From positions 310,001-374,000 of the forward strand of contig CAKZFX010000010.1 in assembly GCA_936908745.1 (NCBI GenBank): a DNA stretch of 64,000 bases, read 5' to 3'. This DNA comes from an uncultured Chitinophagaceae bacterium (GTDB lineage: Bacteria; Bacteroidota; Bacteroidia; Chitinophagales; Chitinophagaceae). Positions 15,799 through 26,149 of this stretch are shown here, in pieces. The notes below the pieces were generated by a model, which was not told where the DNA came from, did not search any database, and saw only the letters and a list, made by a program, of their open reading frames with translations. Made by a program: the position numbers and the translations under genes. Positions within the stretch are counted from its first letter, which is position 1. The number at the start of each line of letters is the position of its first letter.

Positions 15799-18700
15799 AT
15801 GAGTTATTCTCCTTCCAATAAAGTTCGTATTGTAACGGCCGCTTCCTTGTTTGATGGGCATGATGCCGCTATCAATATTATGCGCCGTATCCTGCAAAGC
15901 AAGGGTGCTGAGATCATTCACCTCGGTCATAACCGTTCGGTGAAAGAAATCGTGGAAACAGCCATTGAAGAAGATGTGCAGGGCATTGCCATTACCAGCT
16001 ACCAGGGCGGTCATGTTGAGTTTTTTAAATACATGAAAGACCTGCTGGACGAAAACGGCTGTGGTCATATTAAAATTTTTGGTGGTGGCGGCGGTACCAT
16101 TTTACCGGATGAGATCGAAGAATTGCATCAATATGGCATCACCCGTATCTATTCGCCCGATGATGGCCGGCAAATGGGATTGGAAGGGATGATTGAAGAT
16201 GTGATAAAGCAATGCGATCTATCATTGAATGGCAGCGGTGATTATAAAACGGCGTTGCAACTGGATGAATCAAAAGATATACGCAAGATTGCCCGGCAGA
16301 TAACAAATGCAGAGAATGGCCAGGCGGTAAATCCTGGTAAAGGGGCTGCCACGATTCCCGTTTTAGGTATTACGGGAACAGGTGGTGCCGGTAAATCATC
16401 TGTAACGGATGAGATCGTCCGTCGTTTCTTGCACAATTTTACCGACAAAACAATCGCTGTTATTTCTGTGGACCCTTCCAAGAAGAAAACAGGCGGTGCA
16501 TTGTTAGGTGATCGTATCCGGATGAACTCTATCAATCACCCGAGGGCTTATATGCGCAGCCTTGCTACAAGAGATGATAATACTGCATTAAGTGGTGCGG
16601 TGCAGGAGGCGATTGACATTTGCAAAGCAGCCGGATTTGATTTTATTATCCTCGAATCGGCAGGCGTTGGTCAAAGCGATGCGTCGATATTGGATTTTTG
16701 TGATGTAAGTATGTATGTGATGACGCCTGAATACGGTGCGGCTTCGCAATTGGAAAAGATCAACATGCTGGACTATGCTGATTTGGTATGTATAAATAAG
16801 TTTGACAAAGCCGGTGCGCTGGATGCAAGGGCAGATGTGCGCAAGCAATATAAACGTAACCACGGTTTGTGGTCTGCAAAGGATGAAGAGTTGCCGATCG
16901 TAGGTACCATGGCCAGCAAGTTCAATGACGATGGTGTGAACCATTTGTTTGAAATGCTGCTGAAAAAAATTGAAGCAAAAACAAAAACGGTTTTTGGTGA
17001 ATATGCGTTTGCAGAAACGGCCAAAGTTTCGCAAGCGGTGATTCCTGCCAGCCGCACAAGATATTTAAGTGAGATCAGCGAGGGCAACCGCAATTATGAT
17101 CAATTGGTAAAAGACCAGTCGGCAATTGCTACCAAGCTATACCAGTTGAACGGCGTGCTGGCGATGCTAAAAGAAAAAAACACCCCGGAAGATCTGACAA
17201 CTGCCATCCAGCAACAAATCAGTTTTTATACAGAGCAGTTGACACCCGTAAGCCGCAAACTTATCAGCAACTGGCCTGAAAAAGTAAAAGAGTACAATAA
17301 AGATTTTTATGAATACACGGTGCGGGATAAAGTGATCAAGCAGTCTATGACCAGCACCAGCCTTAGCGGCACACGTATTCCCAAAGTGGTGATGCCTAAG
17401 TATAAGGATTGGGGTGATATTTTATACTGGCAGGCGCAGGAAAATGTGCCAGGCCATTTCCCGTTTACAGCAGGTGTGTTTCCATTGAAAAGAGAAGGTG
17501 AAGATCCGACAAGGATGTTTGCCGGTGAAGGTGGCCCTGAAAGGACGAATAAACGTTTTCACTATGTAAGCACGGACCAACCGGCTAAGCGTTTGTCAAC
17601 AGCATTTGACAGTGTGACGTTGTACGGTGAAGACCCTGACCATCGCCCGGATATTTATGGTAAGATCGGTAACAGCGGCGTGAGCATTGCCACAGTGGAT
17701 GATGCAAAAAAACTATACAGTGGTTTTGATCTCTGCGATCCCAAGACGTCCGTGTCCATGACCATCAATGGTCCTGCGCCCATGTTGCTGGCCTTTTTTA
17801 TGAATGCGGCGATAGACCAGCAGTGTGAAAAATGGTTGACGGCTAACGACAAATGGTCAATGGTGAATGACGTTTTAAAGAAGAAGTATAAAGACGGCAA
17901 ACAGCCAGCGTATTTTAATCCATCGTTTCCCGGCGCATTGCCGGAAGGCAATGATGGATTAGGATTAAAGCTGTTGGGCTTATCAGGTGATGAAGTGTTG
18001 CCGGCGGATGCGTACCAGCAATGTAAAGAAGCAGCGTTGCAACAAGTAAGAGGAACGGTGCAGGCTGATATTTTAAAGGAAGACCAGGCACAGAACACCT
18101 GTATTTTCTCCACCGAGTTTGCATTGAAACTGATGGGTGATGTGCAGGAGTATTTTATTGATAAAAAAGTCCGCAATTTCTATTCGGTTTCTATCAGTGG
18201 TTATCATATTGCCGAGGCGGGTGCGAATCCTATTACGCAGCTGGCATTTACATTGGCTAATGGTTTTACGTATGTGGAATATTACCTGAGCCGTGGAATG
18301 AACATTGATGATTTTGCACCGAATCTTTCTTTCTTTTTTAGCAATGGCATGGACCCTGAATATAGTGTGATCGGTCGGGTGGCTCGCCGAATCTGGGCGA
18401 AAGCGATGAAGTATAAATACAAGGCTAACAAACGCAGCCAGATGCTGAAGTATCATATCCAGACATCCGGCCGTAGTTTGCATGCGCAGGAAATTGATTT
18501 CAATGATATACGCACTACGTTGCAGGCTTTGTATGCCATTTATGATAACTGCAATTCGCTGCATACAAATGCCTATGATGAGGCAATCACCACGCCGACA
18601 GAAGAAAGTGTGCGTCGTGCGATGGCGATACAATTAATTATCAACCGTGAGTTAGGTTCAGCCAGAACAGAAAATTTTACACAAGGTTCTTTTGCCATGG

Positions 18701-19149
18701 AAGAGTTAACGGCATTGGTGGAAGAAGCGGTACTGGCAGAGTTTGACCGCCTGACAGAAAGAGGTGGCGTACTCGGCGCAATGGAAAGAATGTACCAGCG
18801 TAATAAAATACAGGAAGAAAGCCTGTTTTATGAACACCAGAAACATACCGGTGAGCTACCATTGATAGGAGTGAACACATTCCTGAATAAAAAAGGAAGC
18901 CCGACCGTTGTTCCCGGTGAAGTGATAAGAAGCACGACAGAAGAAAAAGAACAGCAGATCACCAACCTGCAAGCGTTCTGGAAACGGAATGAGGAAACTT
19001 CGGCACAAATGCTGCAACGCCTGAAAACAGTGGCGATCAATAACGGCAACCTGTTTGAAGAGTTAATGGAAACGGTGAAACATTGTTCACTCGGACAAAT
19101 CACACATGCCTTATACGAAGTAGGTGGCCAATACCGCCGCAATATGTAG
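15799..19149 (+). CDS. icmF: fused isobutyryl-CoA mutase (IcmF)
   Basis: This 1116-residue fusion has a cobalamin-binding domain (1-140; [12 protein letters not shown] with the base-off His, [16 protein letters not shown]), then a MeaB-like G-protein chaperone (180-410; P-loop GTGGAGKSS near residue 192), then an acyl-CoA mutase barrel (about 550-1100). The order B12 domain-GTPase-mutase is specific to IcmF, which interconverts isobutyryl-CoA and n-butyryl-CoA and repairs its own cofactor loading. The segment [19 protein letters not shown] has Phe where methylmalonyl-CoA mutases have Tyr, supporting the isobutyryl type. The gene stands alone, divergent from the kinase-RapZ gene. Confidence 0.93.
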   Translation: MSYSPSNKVRIVTAASLFDGHDAAINIMRRILQSKGAEIIHLGHNRSVKEIVETAIEEDVQGIAITSYQGGHVEFFKYMKDLLDENGCGHIKIFGGGGGTILPDEIEELHQYGITRIYSPDDGRQMGLEGMIEDVIKQCDLSLNGSGDYKTALQLDESKDIRKIARQITNAENGQAVNPGKGAATIPVLGITGTGGAGKSSVTDEIVRRFLHNFTDKTIAVISVDPSKKKTGGALLGDRIRMNSINHPRAYMRSLATRDDNTALSGAVQEAIDICKAAGFDFIILESAGVGQSDASILDFCDVSMYVMTPEYGAASQLEKINMLDYADLVCINKFDKAGALDARADVRKQYKRNHGLWSAKDEELPIVGTMASKFNDDGVNHLFEMLLKKIEAKTKTVFGEYAFAETAKVSQAVIPASRTRYLSEISEGNRNYDQLVKDQSAIATKLYQLNGVLAMLKEKNTPEDLTTAIQQQISFYTEQLTPVSRKLISNWPEKVKEYNKDFYEYTVRDKVIKQSMTSTSLSGTRIPKVVMPKYKDWGDILYWQAQENVPGHFPFTAGVFPLKREGEDPTRMFAGEGGPERTNKRFHYVSTDQPAKRLSTAFDSVTLYGEDPDHRPDIYGKIGNSGVSIATVDDAKKLYSGFDLCDPKTSVSMTINGPAPMLLAFFMNAAIDQQCEKWLTANDKWSMVNDVLKKKYKDGKQPAYFNPSFPGALPEGNDGLGLKLLGLSGDEVLPADAYQQCKEAALQQVRGTVQADILKEDQAQNTCIFSTEFALKLMGDVQEYFIDKKVRNFYSVSISGYHIAEAGANPITQLAFTLANGFTYVEYYLSRGMNIDDFAPNLSFFFSNGMDPEYSVIGRVARRIWAKAMKYKYKANKRSQMLKYHIQTSGRSLHAQEIDFNDIRTTLQALYAIYDNCNSLHTNAYDEAITTPTEESVRRAMAIQLIINRELGSARTENFTQGSFAMEELTALVEEAVLAEFDRLTERGGVLGAMERMYQRNKIQEESLFYEHQKHTGELPLIGVNTFLNKKGSPTVVPGEVIRSTTEEKEQQITNLQAFWKRNEETSAQMLQRLKTVAINNGNLFEELMETVKHCSLGQITHALYEVGGQYRRNM

Positions 19150-19151
19150 TA

Positions 19152-19793
19152 TTAATAGGCCACGTCGATAACCGTATTGTAATTATAGGACAGGTGTTTC
19201 TGCAAAGAGACACCTGTTTTTTTATAATGACCCAATAGTATTCTCCGGTGCCCGAGGCTGGGTACATCTTCGTCAATTAGTAAGGCCAACACAATCTCCA
19301 GCGGTTCGCTGTAACCATAATGACAGCATTCACCATCAAAGTATTCTTTTTTGCGGCATTGATCTGTTGTTCGTTCATGTCCCACGTATCCTTCTGCGCC
19401 GGAATACAGCGCATGACATTGGGCGCTGACATAACAAAGTGAATCCGGCATCAGCAATGGCAGCGGTTTTACTTTTGGTAATGTGTCCATCAGGCTTATA
19501 TAGTAACTGTTGGTTTTCAAATAAGGATGCTTTCCCTTATCAGGATATTGTTTCACTACTGTGTTGGCAAAAAGCGTGGGATTCATCCTTGCCATATTCA
19601 GGATGTAAATGATTTGTTTTTCCGTCGCACTCATATATTTTGTGCGGCTGGCGGTATTACACTTTAAATATTTAGGTTGATTCCATTCTGCCGAGTAGGC
19701 GGCCAATGGTGAAGGCGGTAGTTTTTCCGCTTGTTTAAATGAAAACAAGAAGCAGCAAATTCCTGCAATTAAAAAGAAATAGAATAGTCGCAT
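19152..19793 (-). CDS. secreted CAP-domain protein
   Basis: 213 residues with an N-terminal signal sequence (MRLFYFFLIAGICCFLFSF). The mature part resembles the CAP/SCP (PR-1) superfamily: IIYILNMARMNPTLFA, then SAQCHALYSG, VGHERTTD, and a late GHRRILLG with a final VIDVAY strand. The CAP histidines are present as H in SAQCHA and GHERT. Bacterial CAP proteins are exported; their activity is mostly unknown. It is convergent with icmF with a two-base gap. Confidence 0.72.
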   Translation of the reverse strand: MRLFYFFLIAGICCFLFSFKQAEKLPPSPLAAYSAEWNQPKYLKCNTASRTKYMSATEKQIIYILNMARMNPTLFANTVVKQYPDKGKHPYLKTNSYYISLMDTLPKVKPLPLLMPDSLCYVSAQCHALYSGAEGYVGHERTTDQCRKKEYFDGECCHYGYSEPLEIVLALLIDEDVPSLGHRRILLGHYKKTGVSLQKHLSYNYNTVIDVAY

Positions 19794-20077
19794 GGTGGTG
19801 GCTTGGAGTTAATGACGGACGACAAAGTATTTTATTGTTCTCATCTATATCTAAAACCGGTTTTAAGCCGGGTTTAACAATCGGGAACTGTGTGCCAGTT
19901 TGAATTTTAACCGCTAAGACGCTAAGGCCCAAATTTTGTGTATTTCTTTCTTGGCTGCTTTTTTACCGCAGAGAACAGGAGAAAAGGAGTTTCGCAGAGA
20001 GTTGAGCTATCTGCATTGTCTGCGAAATCAGCGGGAGATATTGAAAATGCTATTACTTTGCCCCTAAACCCGGTTGA
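19794..20077. other. intergenic region with degenerate repeat remnants
   Basis: This 284-base gap holds no convincing ORF. From 19905 it contains fragments typical of dispersed Bacteroidota repeats: AACCGCTAAGACGCTAAGGC, then ACCGCAGAGAACAGGAG, GTTTCGCAGAGAG and TCTGCGAAATCAGCGGGAGA. Some could pair imperfectly (CGCAGA with TCTGCG). The amidase promoter must lie in the last 50 bases; a TTTG at 20058 is suggestive only. Confidence 0.5.
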
Positions 20078-20890
20078 ATGAAATACATAGCCATTGTTTT
20101 TAGCAGTTTGATTGTCCTGGTCGTAGCCTGTTCACCCAAGCCTTACAGCGAAACCAATAAGAGTTATAAAAAACAGGTGGAGGCTTTTGCAGCCTTGTTA
20201 AAAAAGTATCCTTTGCAGGATTCGGCAGGATTGGATTATGCAGACAATTTTGTAGGTACGACCAATCTTTCGATGCGTCGTCCTAATTATGTGATCATTC
20301 ACCATACGGCGCAAAACAGTTGTGAGCAAACGCTGAAAACGTTTACATTGCCACGTACACAGGTAAGTGCGCACTATGTGATCTGCCGTGATGGAAAAGT
20401 GTATCATATGCTGAATGATTTGTTGCGTGCGCATCATGCCGGTGTCAGCAAATGGGGTAATGCCACTGATATTAACTCGTCCAGTATCGGGATTGAATTA
20501 GATAATAATGGGTTTGAGTATTTTTCTGAAGAACAGATCAAAAGCCTGTCAGATTTATTGGGACGATTGAAAAGAGCGTTTAATATTCCTGCAGCCAATT
20601 TTATCGGTCATGGTGATATTGCGCCCACAAGAAAGAATGACCCCAACTGGCGTTTTCCCTGGAAACAGTTATCGCAGCAGGGCTATGGTCTTTGGTGGAG
20701 TGATACAACCGGCGTTAATCTCCCCTCCAATTTTGACCGCTTGTCCGCATTACGTATTGTCGGCTTTGATATAAAAGATACAACGGCTGCCTGGATTGGT
20801 TTTAAACGGCATTGGTTGCAGGATACAACTAAACGTATCAGCCCTCCTGATGAGAAAGTTTTATACATGCTGAGCAAACAATATCGCTAA
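20078..20890 (+). CDS. lipoprotein N-acetylmuramoyl-L-alanine amidase (Amidase_2)
   Basis: This 270-residue zinc amidase cleaves the MurNAc-L-Ala bond of peptidoglycan or its fragments. The signal peptide ends in a lipobox (LVVAC, Cys near residue 18), so it is a lipoprotein facing the periplasm or beyond. The AmpD-type fold is seen in RPNYVIIHHTAQNS (first zinc His), the central LLRAHHAGVSKWGNATDINSSSIGIELDNNG block split across the site, and NFIGHGDIAPTRKNDPNWRFPW (second His, Asp and the catalytic region). Length and domain order are standard for the family. Confidence 0.88.
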   Translation: MKYIAIVFSSLIVLVVACSPKPYSETNKSYKKQVEAFAALLKKYPLQDSAGLDYADNFVGTTNLSMRRPNYVIIHHTAQNSCEQTLKTFTLPRTQVSAHYVICRDGKVYHMLNDLLRAHHAGVSKWGNATDINSSSIGIELDNNGFEYFSEEQIKSLSDLLGRLKRAFNIPAANFIGHGDIAPTRKNDPNWRFPWKQLSQQGYGLWWSDTTGVNLPSNFDRLSALRIVGFDIKDTTAAWIGFKRHWLQDTTKRISPPDEKVLYMLSKQYR

Positions 20891-20933
20891 GTCCCGTTTA
20901 TTTTTTATGTTTTAACTTTATAGATTGCTTGCT

Positions 20934-20968
20934 ACTAACGCAGATGATTTTTTGACTTAACAGATTGT
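20934..20968. repeat. short degenerate intergenic repeat remnant
   Basis: AACGCAGATGATTTTTTGAC followed by TTAACAGATTG resembles units of the common AACGCAGATTT...CACAGATTT family of dispersed intergenic repeats. It directly precedes the glycosidase start codon. Confidence 0.3.
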
Positions 20969-20969
20969 A

Positions 20970-23600
20970 ATGACAGCAGAACACCAGCGATTAGCAGTCA
21001 ATGCGTCCAAGACCGTTCCCCTTGCTCAATGGGGTCCTTACCTGAGTGAACGACAGTGGGGTACTGTGCGTGAAGATTACAGTGCCAACGGAGGCGCATG
21101 GCATTATTTTCCCTTTGAACACGCACATTGCAGAAATTATTTGTGGGGTGAAGATGGCCTTGCAGGTATGTCCGATTTTTTTGGCAACCTTTGTTTTGGC
21201 CTGGCATTATGGAATGGAAACGATCCCATTTTAAAAGAACGCTTATTTGGCCTTGGTAACCCACAGGGTAATCATGGTGAAGATGTAAAAGAACTGTATT
21301 ACTATCTCGACAATCTTCCCACGCATTATTACATGGAGTATTTGTATAAATACCCGCAGCAATCATTTCCTTACGATCAATTAAGGGCAGAGAATGCAAA
21401 ACGCAGCCGGTTGGAACCGGAATATGAAATATTAGATACAGGCATTTTCAGCGATAACCAATATTTTGATGTAAAAGTTACCTATGCCAAGCAAAGTGCG
21501 CAGGATATTTTTATAAAGATTGATGTCACCAATCGTTACAATCAACCGGCCGATCTTACATTATTACCCACGCTGTGGTTTTATAACCGTTGGGCAAATG
21601 GTCACCTGAAGCAAAAGCCTTCTATTACACAAACAGGTAAATCCGCTGTGAAAGCATGGCACGAACGCCTCGGCGATTACTTTTTTTATTTTCAGTCAGC
21701 CGATAAGATTTTGTTTACAGAAAATGAAACGAACACGGAAGTAGTGACGGGTGTTCCCAATCAAAGCATTTTTACCAAAGATGCTTTTCATCATGCGATC
21801 ATCAGCGGGAAAAATGTGCAGGAGCTTTCGAAACAAAAAAGCGGAACTAAATTTTCGCCTGTCTATCAATTGAAAGTAGCAGCAGGAGAAACAAAAACGG
21901 TGTATTGCCGCCTGACCAATAAAGAAGCAGACAAACCTTTTTTCCGTGGGTTTAAAGATGTGTTTACGCTACGTAAACAGGAAGCGGACGATTTTTATGC
22001 CGCTATTTTGCCGAAAGGAATGAGTGATGACATGGCGCAGATACAACGGCAGGCGCTGGCGGGTGTGTTGTGGAGCAAACAGTATTATCATTTTGATGTG
22101 GAACGCTGGCTGACAGAAAGCGATGGCATCACACCGGTGAGCATGAGCAAGAAAACAGGCAGGAACCATGACTGGACACACCTGAAAAACCAGGATGTGA
22201 TCATGATGCCCGACAAATGGGAGTATCCATGGTATGCGGCATGGGATTTAGCCTTTCAGTGTATCTCCATGGCCGTGGTGGATCCCACCTTTGCCAAACA
22301 CCAGTTGCTATTGGTGATGCGGGAATGGTATATGAAGCCTGATGGTCAATTACCCTCTTACGAATGGAATTTCAGTGATGTGAACCCGCCGGTACAGGCA
22401 TGGGCGGCGATGCAGGTGTATAATATTGAAAAGACGCAGAAGGGTGAAGGCGACATTCAGTTTTTGAAAAAAGTTTTTCAAAAACTGCTGATCAATTTCA
22501 CATGGTGGATCAATCGCAAGGATATTAATGGCAACAACATTTTTGAAGGCGGCTTTTTGGGCCTGGATAATATAGGTGTGTTCAACCGCAGTTTTCATTT
22601 TCCCGGTGAAATGCAACTGGAACAAGCCGATGGCACCAGCTGGATGGGAACCTATGCGCTGGACATGATGGATATGGCGCTGGAAATTTCCATGCATGAT
22701 GATTCTTTTGAAGATACAGCAACGAAGTTTTTTGAACATTTTGTATTGATAGCGGAATCACTGAACGAACATGGCTTATGGAATGAAGAAGACCGCTTCT
22801 TTTATGATGTGTTATGCGTTACTGGTTCTGATCCTGTTCCCTTGCGTATTCAATCGGTTGTGGGTGTTACATCATTATATGCGGTGTCAACGATCAGTAA
22901 ACGAACGATGGATAAGCTGGCCGATTTCCGGAAACGTACCAGTTGGTTTGAAAATTTCAGAAAAACCAATAACCGTTTCTGGCCAAACGAAGAAAGAAGC
23001 AATGATGGCGAAATATTATTATCGCTGATCCCTAAGAACAGGCTGATTGATATTTTGAAACGTCTCTTTGATGAAAAGGAATTTTTATCAGAAGGCGGTA
23101 TCAGGGCCTTGTCAAAAGCACATGAAACAAATCCTTATTCGGTAACGGTGGATGGGAATGTGTATTCCATTAAATATGATCCGGGTGATTCCACTTCCGA
23201 TATGTTTGGAGGCAATTCCAACTGGCGTGGTCCGGTGTGGATGCCGATTAATTTCCTCATCGTTCAATCTATTCGTAAATACGGTGATTTTTATGGCGAT
23301 GAATTAATGATGGAGTTTCCGACAGGTTCGGGCAACAGCATGAATCTTACACAGATTGCCAAGGAACTGACAAAACGTATCATCAGCTTATTTGAAAAAG
23401 AGGCGGACAACGGGCGAAGGTTGCACGGCGATTATAGCTGGTTTTATAAACAGCCGGGCAATGAAGATTTGCTCCAGTTCTATGAATATTTTCATGGCGA
23501 CAGTGGACGTGGTCTCGGTGCTAACCACCAGACAGGCTGGACAGCATTGGTGGCGGAGCTGATCAGTGAGTATGGAGGTGCTGTAAGGATTGATGCTTAA
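20970..23600 (+). CDS. GH63-like (MGH1-type) glycosidase
   Basis: This 876-residue protein has an (alpha/alpha)6-barrel glucosidase organisation related to GH63 mannosyl-oligosaccharide glucosidase and bacterial YgjK-like enzymes. Visible blocks are YPWYAAWDLAFQCISMAVVDPTFAK split in the barrel start, LPSYEWNFSDVNPPVQAWA (residues near 450), LEQADGTSWMGTYALDMM and the C-terminal WRGPVWMPINFL and FHGDSGRGLGANHQTGWTALVA. The Asp/Glu in WDLAF and the DG(T)SWM regions are candidate catalytic acid and base. No signal peptide is evident, so it may be cytoplasmic. The stop codon overlaps the convergent sulfatase stop. Confidence 0.82.
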   Translation: MTAEHQRLAVNASKTVPLAQWGPYLSERQWGTVREDYSANGGAWHYFPFEHAHCRNYLWGEDGLAGMSDFFGNLCFGLALWNGNDPILKERLFGLGNPQGNHGEDVKELYYYLDNLPTHYYMEYLYKYPQQSFPYDQLRAENAKRSRLEPEYEILDTGIFSDNQYFDVKVTYAKQSAQDIFIKIDVTNRYNQPADLTLLPTLWFYNRWANGHLKQKPSITQTGKSAVKAWHERLGDYFFYFQSADKILFTENETNTEVVTGVPNQSIFTKDAFHHAIISGKNVQELSKQKSGTKFSPVYQLKVAAGETKTVYCRLTNKEADKPFFRGFKDVFTLRKQEADDFYAAILPKGMSDDMAQIQRQALAGVLWSKQYYHFDVERWLTESDGITPVSMSKKTGRNHDWTHLKNQDVIMMPDKWEYPWYAAWDLAFQCISMAVVDPTFAKHQLLLVMREWYMKPDGQLPSYEWNFSDVNPPVQAWAAMQVYNIEKTQKGEGDIQFLKKVFQKLLINFTWWINRKDINGNNIFEGGFLGLDNIGVFNRSFHFPGEMQLEQADGTSWMGTYALDMMDMALEISMHDDSFEDTATKFFEHFVLIAESLNEHGLWNEEDRFFYDVLCVTGSDPVPLRIQSVVGVTSLYAVSTISKRTMDKLADFRKRTSWFENFRKTNNRFWPNEERSNDGEILLSLIPKNRLIDILKRLFDEKEFLSEGGIRALSKAHETNPYSVTVDGNVYSIKYDPGDSTSDMFGGNSNWRGPVWMPINFLIVQSIRKYGDFYGDELMMEFPTGSGNSMNLTQIAKELTKRIISLFEKEADNGRRLHGDYSWFYKQPGNEDLLQFYEYFHGDSGRGLGANHQTGWTALVAELISEYGGAVRIDA

Positions 23601-25138
23601 TTCAATTCTCCGGCCGGCTCATGATCGTCATATTGATCTCTTAGCTTCTTTAATTCAGTTTTTAATGTGCTGATCGTTTTTTGATACGCCGCCGTATTGA
23701 TTAAATTTTTCTGCTCAGCCGGATCTTTTTGCAGATCGTAAAACTGCCATTCATTTACCGTGTAAAAATAAATAAGCTTGTATTGGTCACTGCGAATGGC
23801 TAAATGAGGAATTACCGTGTGGTCTTTTACAAACTCGTAATAGTGATAATAGAGGTATTCCCGGTCCATCGTTTTTTGTTTTCCTTCCAATAGTAGCCGC
23901 AGGTTGATGCCTTGCATGGATGATGGCGTTTGTAAACCGGCCATACCTAAAATAGTTGGCGCATAATCTATATTCTGCACCATCGTATTGCTCACCGAAC
24001 CAGCTTTAATGTGTCCTGGCCATTTTATCAACAGGGGTGTTCCCATGGATACATCATACGCAAAACGTTTGTCAAACCAACCGTTTTCGCCCAGATAGAA
24101 TCCCTGGTCGCTGGTGTAAATGACAGCTGTGTTGTTGGTGAGTTTATTGTTATCGAGGTAATCCAGTATTTTTCCAACGCTTTCATCAATGGAAGCGATA
24201 CAGGCTAAATAATCCTGCATATACCATTGGTATTTGTATTTCAGCAGTTCTTTTCCTGTTGGTTTTTTATCCCGCATTATTATTCCCCGTTCTGCATAAA
24301 TTTCTTCAAAACGTTTTCTTTCGGCTTCGGGCATTCGTCGCATAATAGCGTTGTACGTAACAATATCTTCTTTGTCCGGTTGCAACTCAGGAATGGCTTG
24401 TAAATATTTCGGATCAACTTTCAGGTCGCCGCACAGGCGCATATCCGATAAAATGCTCATGGTTTGTGTGCGCCATGCTGTTCCTCTTCCGGCTGTGTCT
24501 GCATACAAGGTGGAAGGTTCGGGGAAATGTTTGGTATGGTATTGCTCTAAATATTTCAATGCCGGTACAAAATTCCGGTGTGGCGCTTTGTGATGAAAGA
24601 ACAAGGCGAAAAGTTTGTTCTTATCCCGGCTGTTGAGCCAGTTGATAGCATCATTGGTCAGCACATCGGCTGAATAGCCTTTCTCGGTGATCGTGTCGCC
24701 ATTCATGGTGATCATCCTTGTGTCAAAATATTGGCCCATGCCAGGCAATATTCTCCAATAGTCAAAGCCGGCAGGATAAGAATGCAAGTGCCATTTGCCA
24801 ATCAATGCGGTTTGATAGCCGCCATTATGTAAATGGTGTGCAATATTTGTTTTGCTCGAATCAAACCGTGTGCGGTTGTCTTTGACGCCGTTTTTATGCG
24901 AGTGCTGCCCGGTCAGCAAAGTAGCTCTTGCAGGCGCACAAATGGAATTGCCGACAAAGGCTTTGTTGAATTTCATTCCGCCTTTGGCGATACGGTCAAT
25001 ATTCGGAGTCCTGATAAATTTTTTGGAATAGGCGCTGATAGCATCGGCATCATGATCGTCGCTCATAATGTAAATGATATTGGGCTGCTGGGCAGCAGCC
25101 TTCAACGACAGTAAAAGGAATAAGACGAAGAATCTCAT
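23597..25138 (-). CDS. secreted Cys-type sulfatase
   Basis: 513 residues with an N-terminal signal peptide (MRFFVLFLLLSLKAAAQ). The type I sulfatase signature is CAPARATLLTGQ (Cys near residue 67), which is matured to formylglycine. Metal-binding residues are seen in YIMSDDHDADA near the start and in YTSDQGFYLGENGWFDKR. It resembles the N-acetylglucosamine-6-sulfatase/choline-sulfatase-like group used by Bacteroidota against sulfated glycans. No maturase (FGE or anSME) gene is in the window. The neighbouring glycosidase is convergent, so there is no shared operon. Confidence 0.88.
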   Translation of the reverse strand: MRFFVLFLLLSLKAAAQQPNIIYIMSDDHDADAISAYSKKFIRTPNIDRIAKGGMKFNKAFVGNSICAPARATLLTGQHSHKNGVKDNRTRFDSSKTNIAHHLHNGGYQTALIGKWHLHSYPAGFDYWRILPGMGQYFDTRMITMNGDTITEKGYSADVLTNDAINWLNSRDKNKLFALFFHHKAPHRNFVPALKYLEQYHTKHFPEPSTLYADTAGRGTAWRTQTMSILSDMRLCGDLKVDPKYLQAIPELQPDKEDIVTYNAIMRRMPEAERKRFEEIYAERGIIMRDKKPTGKELLKYKYQWYMQDYLACIASIDESVGKILDYLDNNKLTNNTAVIYTSDQGFYLGENGWFDKRFAYDVSMGTPLLIKWPGHIKAGSVSNTMVQNIDYAPTILGMAGLQTPSSMQGINLRLLLEGKQKTMDREYLYYHYYEFVKDHTVIPHLAIRSDQYKLIYFYTVNEWQFYDLQKDPAEQKNLINTAAYQKTISTLKTELKKLRDQYDDHEPAGELN

Positions 25139-25160
25139 GTAATGAAAGTTACAATAATTT

Positions 25161-25186
25161 CTTTGTGAACTTTGTGCCTTCGTGGG
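25161..25186. repeat. CTTTGTG-type intergenic repeat remnant
   Basis: CTTTGTGAACTTTGTGCCTT followed by CGTGGG shows three degenerate units of the CTTTGTG repeat, in the short gap between divergent sulfatase and DUF72 genes, where promoters for both must also fit. Confidence 0.4.
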
Positions 25187-25231
25187 AACTGTTTCACGAG
25201 GTATCTATGTAGATTTGATAAAAATGTCGTT

Positions 25232-26149
25232 ATGGAATTTGGTCGTGTTGAGGAAGCAGCGTTAAATGCCATTGATTTCAGTTTGTCTAAAGAACCGGCA
25301 GTAAATAAAAAAATATTGCCCCGCAAGCCCAATAAAAAGGCAGAAGTATATGTCGGCTGCGCCAAATGGGGACGGACAGAATGGGTGGGTAAAATTTATC
25401 CGCCCAAAACAAAAGAAAAGGATTTTCTGCAACATTATGTCCAGCATTATAATTGTATTGAGCTGAATGCAACGCATTATAAAATTTATGGAGAAGCCGG
25501 TATTCGTAAATGGGCGGAGAAAGCAAAGGGCAAAGATTTTAAATTCTGCCCGAAAATGTACCAGGGTGTCACACACCGTGGCAGCCTGAAAGGAAAAGAT
25601 TTTTTAACCAATGAATTTTTTCGTGGCATTACAGCGTTTGAAGAGCATTTAGGCCCGATATTTATACAGGTCAGCGATACATTTTCGCCCAAGCGAAAAA
25701 CGGAGTTGTTTGATTATTTAGCGTCTTTGCCCAACGACCTGCAATTCTTTTTGGAAGTACGCCATCCTGATTGGTTTGCCAAAGAGAAAGAAAGAGAAGA
25801 TATGTTTTCTTTTTTGGTACAAAATAATATGGGTGCTGTGATAACCGATACCGCCGGTCGCCGTGATTGTGCACATATGCACCTGACGATCCCGAAAACA
25901 TTTATCCGCTATGTGGGCAACAGTCTGCATCCCACGGATTATCCCCGTATTGATGCATGGGTGGACCGTATGAAGTATTGGTTGAAGAACGGAATGGATG
26001 AATTGTATTTTTTCATGCATATGCACGATGAAGCCACTTCGCCGGAATTGACGGTTTATTTAGTAGATAAAATGAATAAGGAGTGCGGGCTGAACCTGAT
26101 CAAACCGACCTTTATTGATAAGCCAAAACAAGGCGGTTTATTTGATTAG
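25232..26149 (+). CDS. DUF72 (YecE-like) protein
   Basis: About 305 residues from the ATG at 25232; an upstream in-frame ATG at 25172 would add 20 residues from the repeat region and is unlikely. The TIM-barrel-like DUF72 family is recognised by YVGCAKWGRTEWVGKIYP, HYNCIELNATHYKIY, FKFCPKMYQGVTH and the late FFMHMHDEATSPEL. The function of YecE proteins is unknown. The stop codon overlaps the convergent umuC-like stop (TTAG). Confidence 0.85.
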   Translation: MEFGRVEEAALNAIDFSLSKEPAVNKKILPRKPNKKAEVYVGCAKWGRTEWVGKIYPPKTKEKDFLQHYVQHYNCIELNATHYKIYGEAGIRKWAEKAKGKDFKFCPKMYQGVTHRGSLKGKDFLTNEFFRGITAFEEHLGPIFIQVSDTFSPKRKTELFDYLASLPNDLQFFLEVRHPDWFAKEKEREDMFSFLVQNNMGAVITDTAGRRDCAHMHLTIPKTFIRYVGNSLHPTDYPRIDAWVDRMKYWLKNGMDELYFFMHMHDEATSPELTVYLVDKMNKECGLNLIKPTFIDKPKQGGLFD

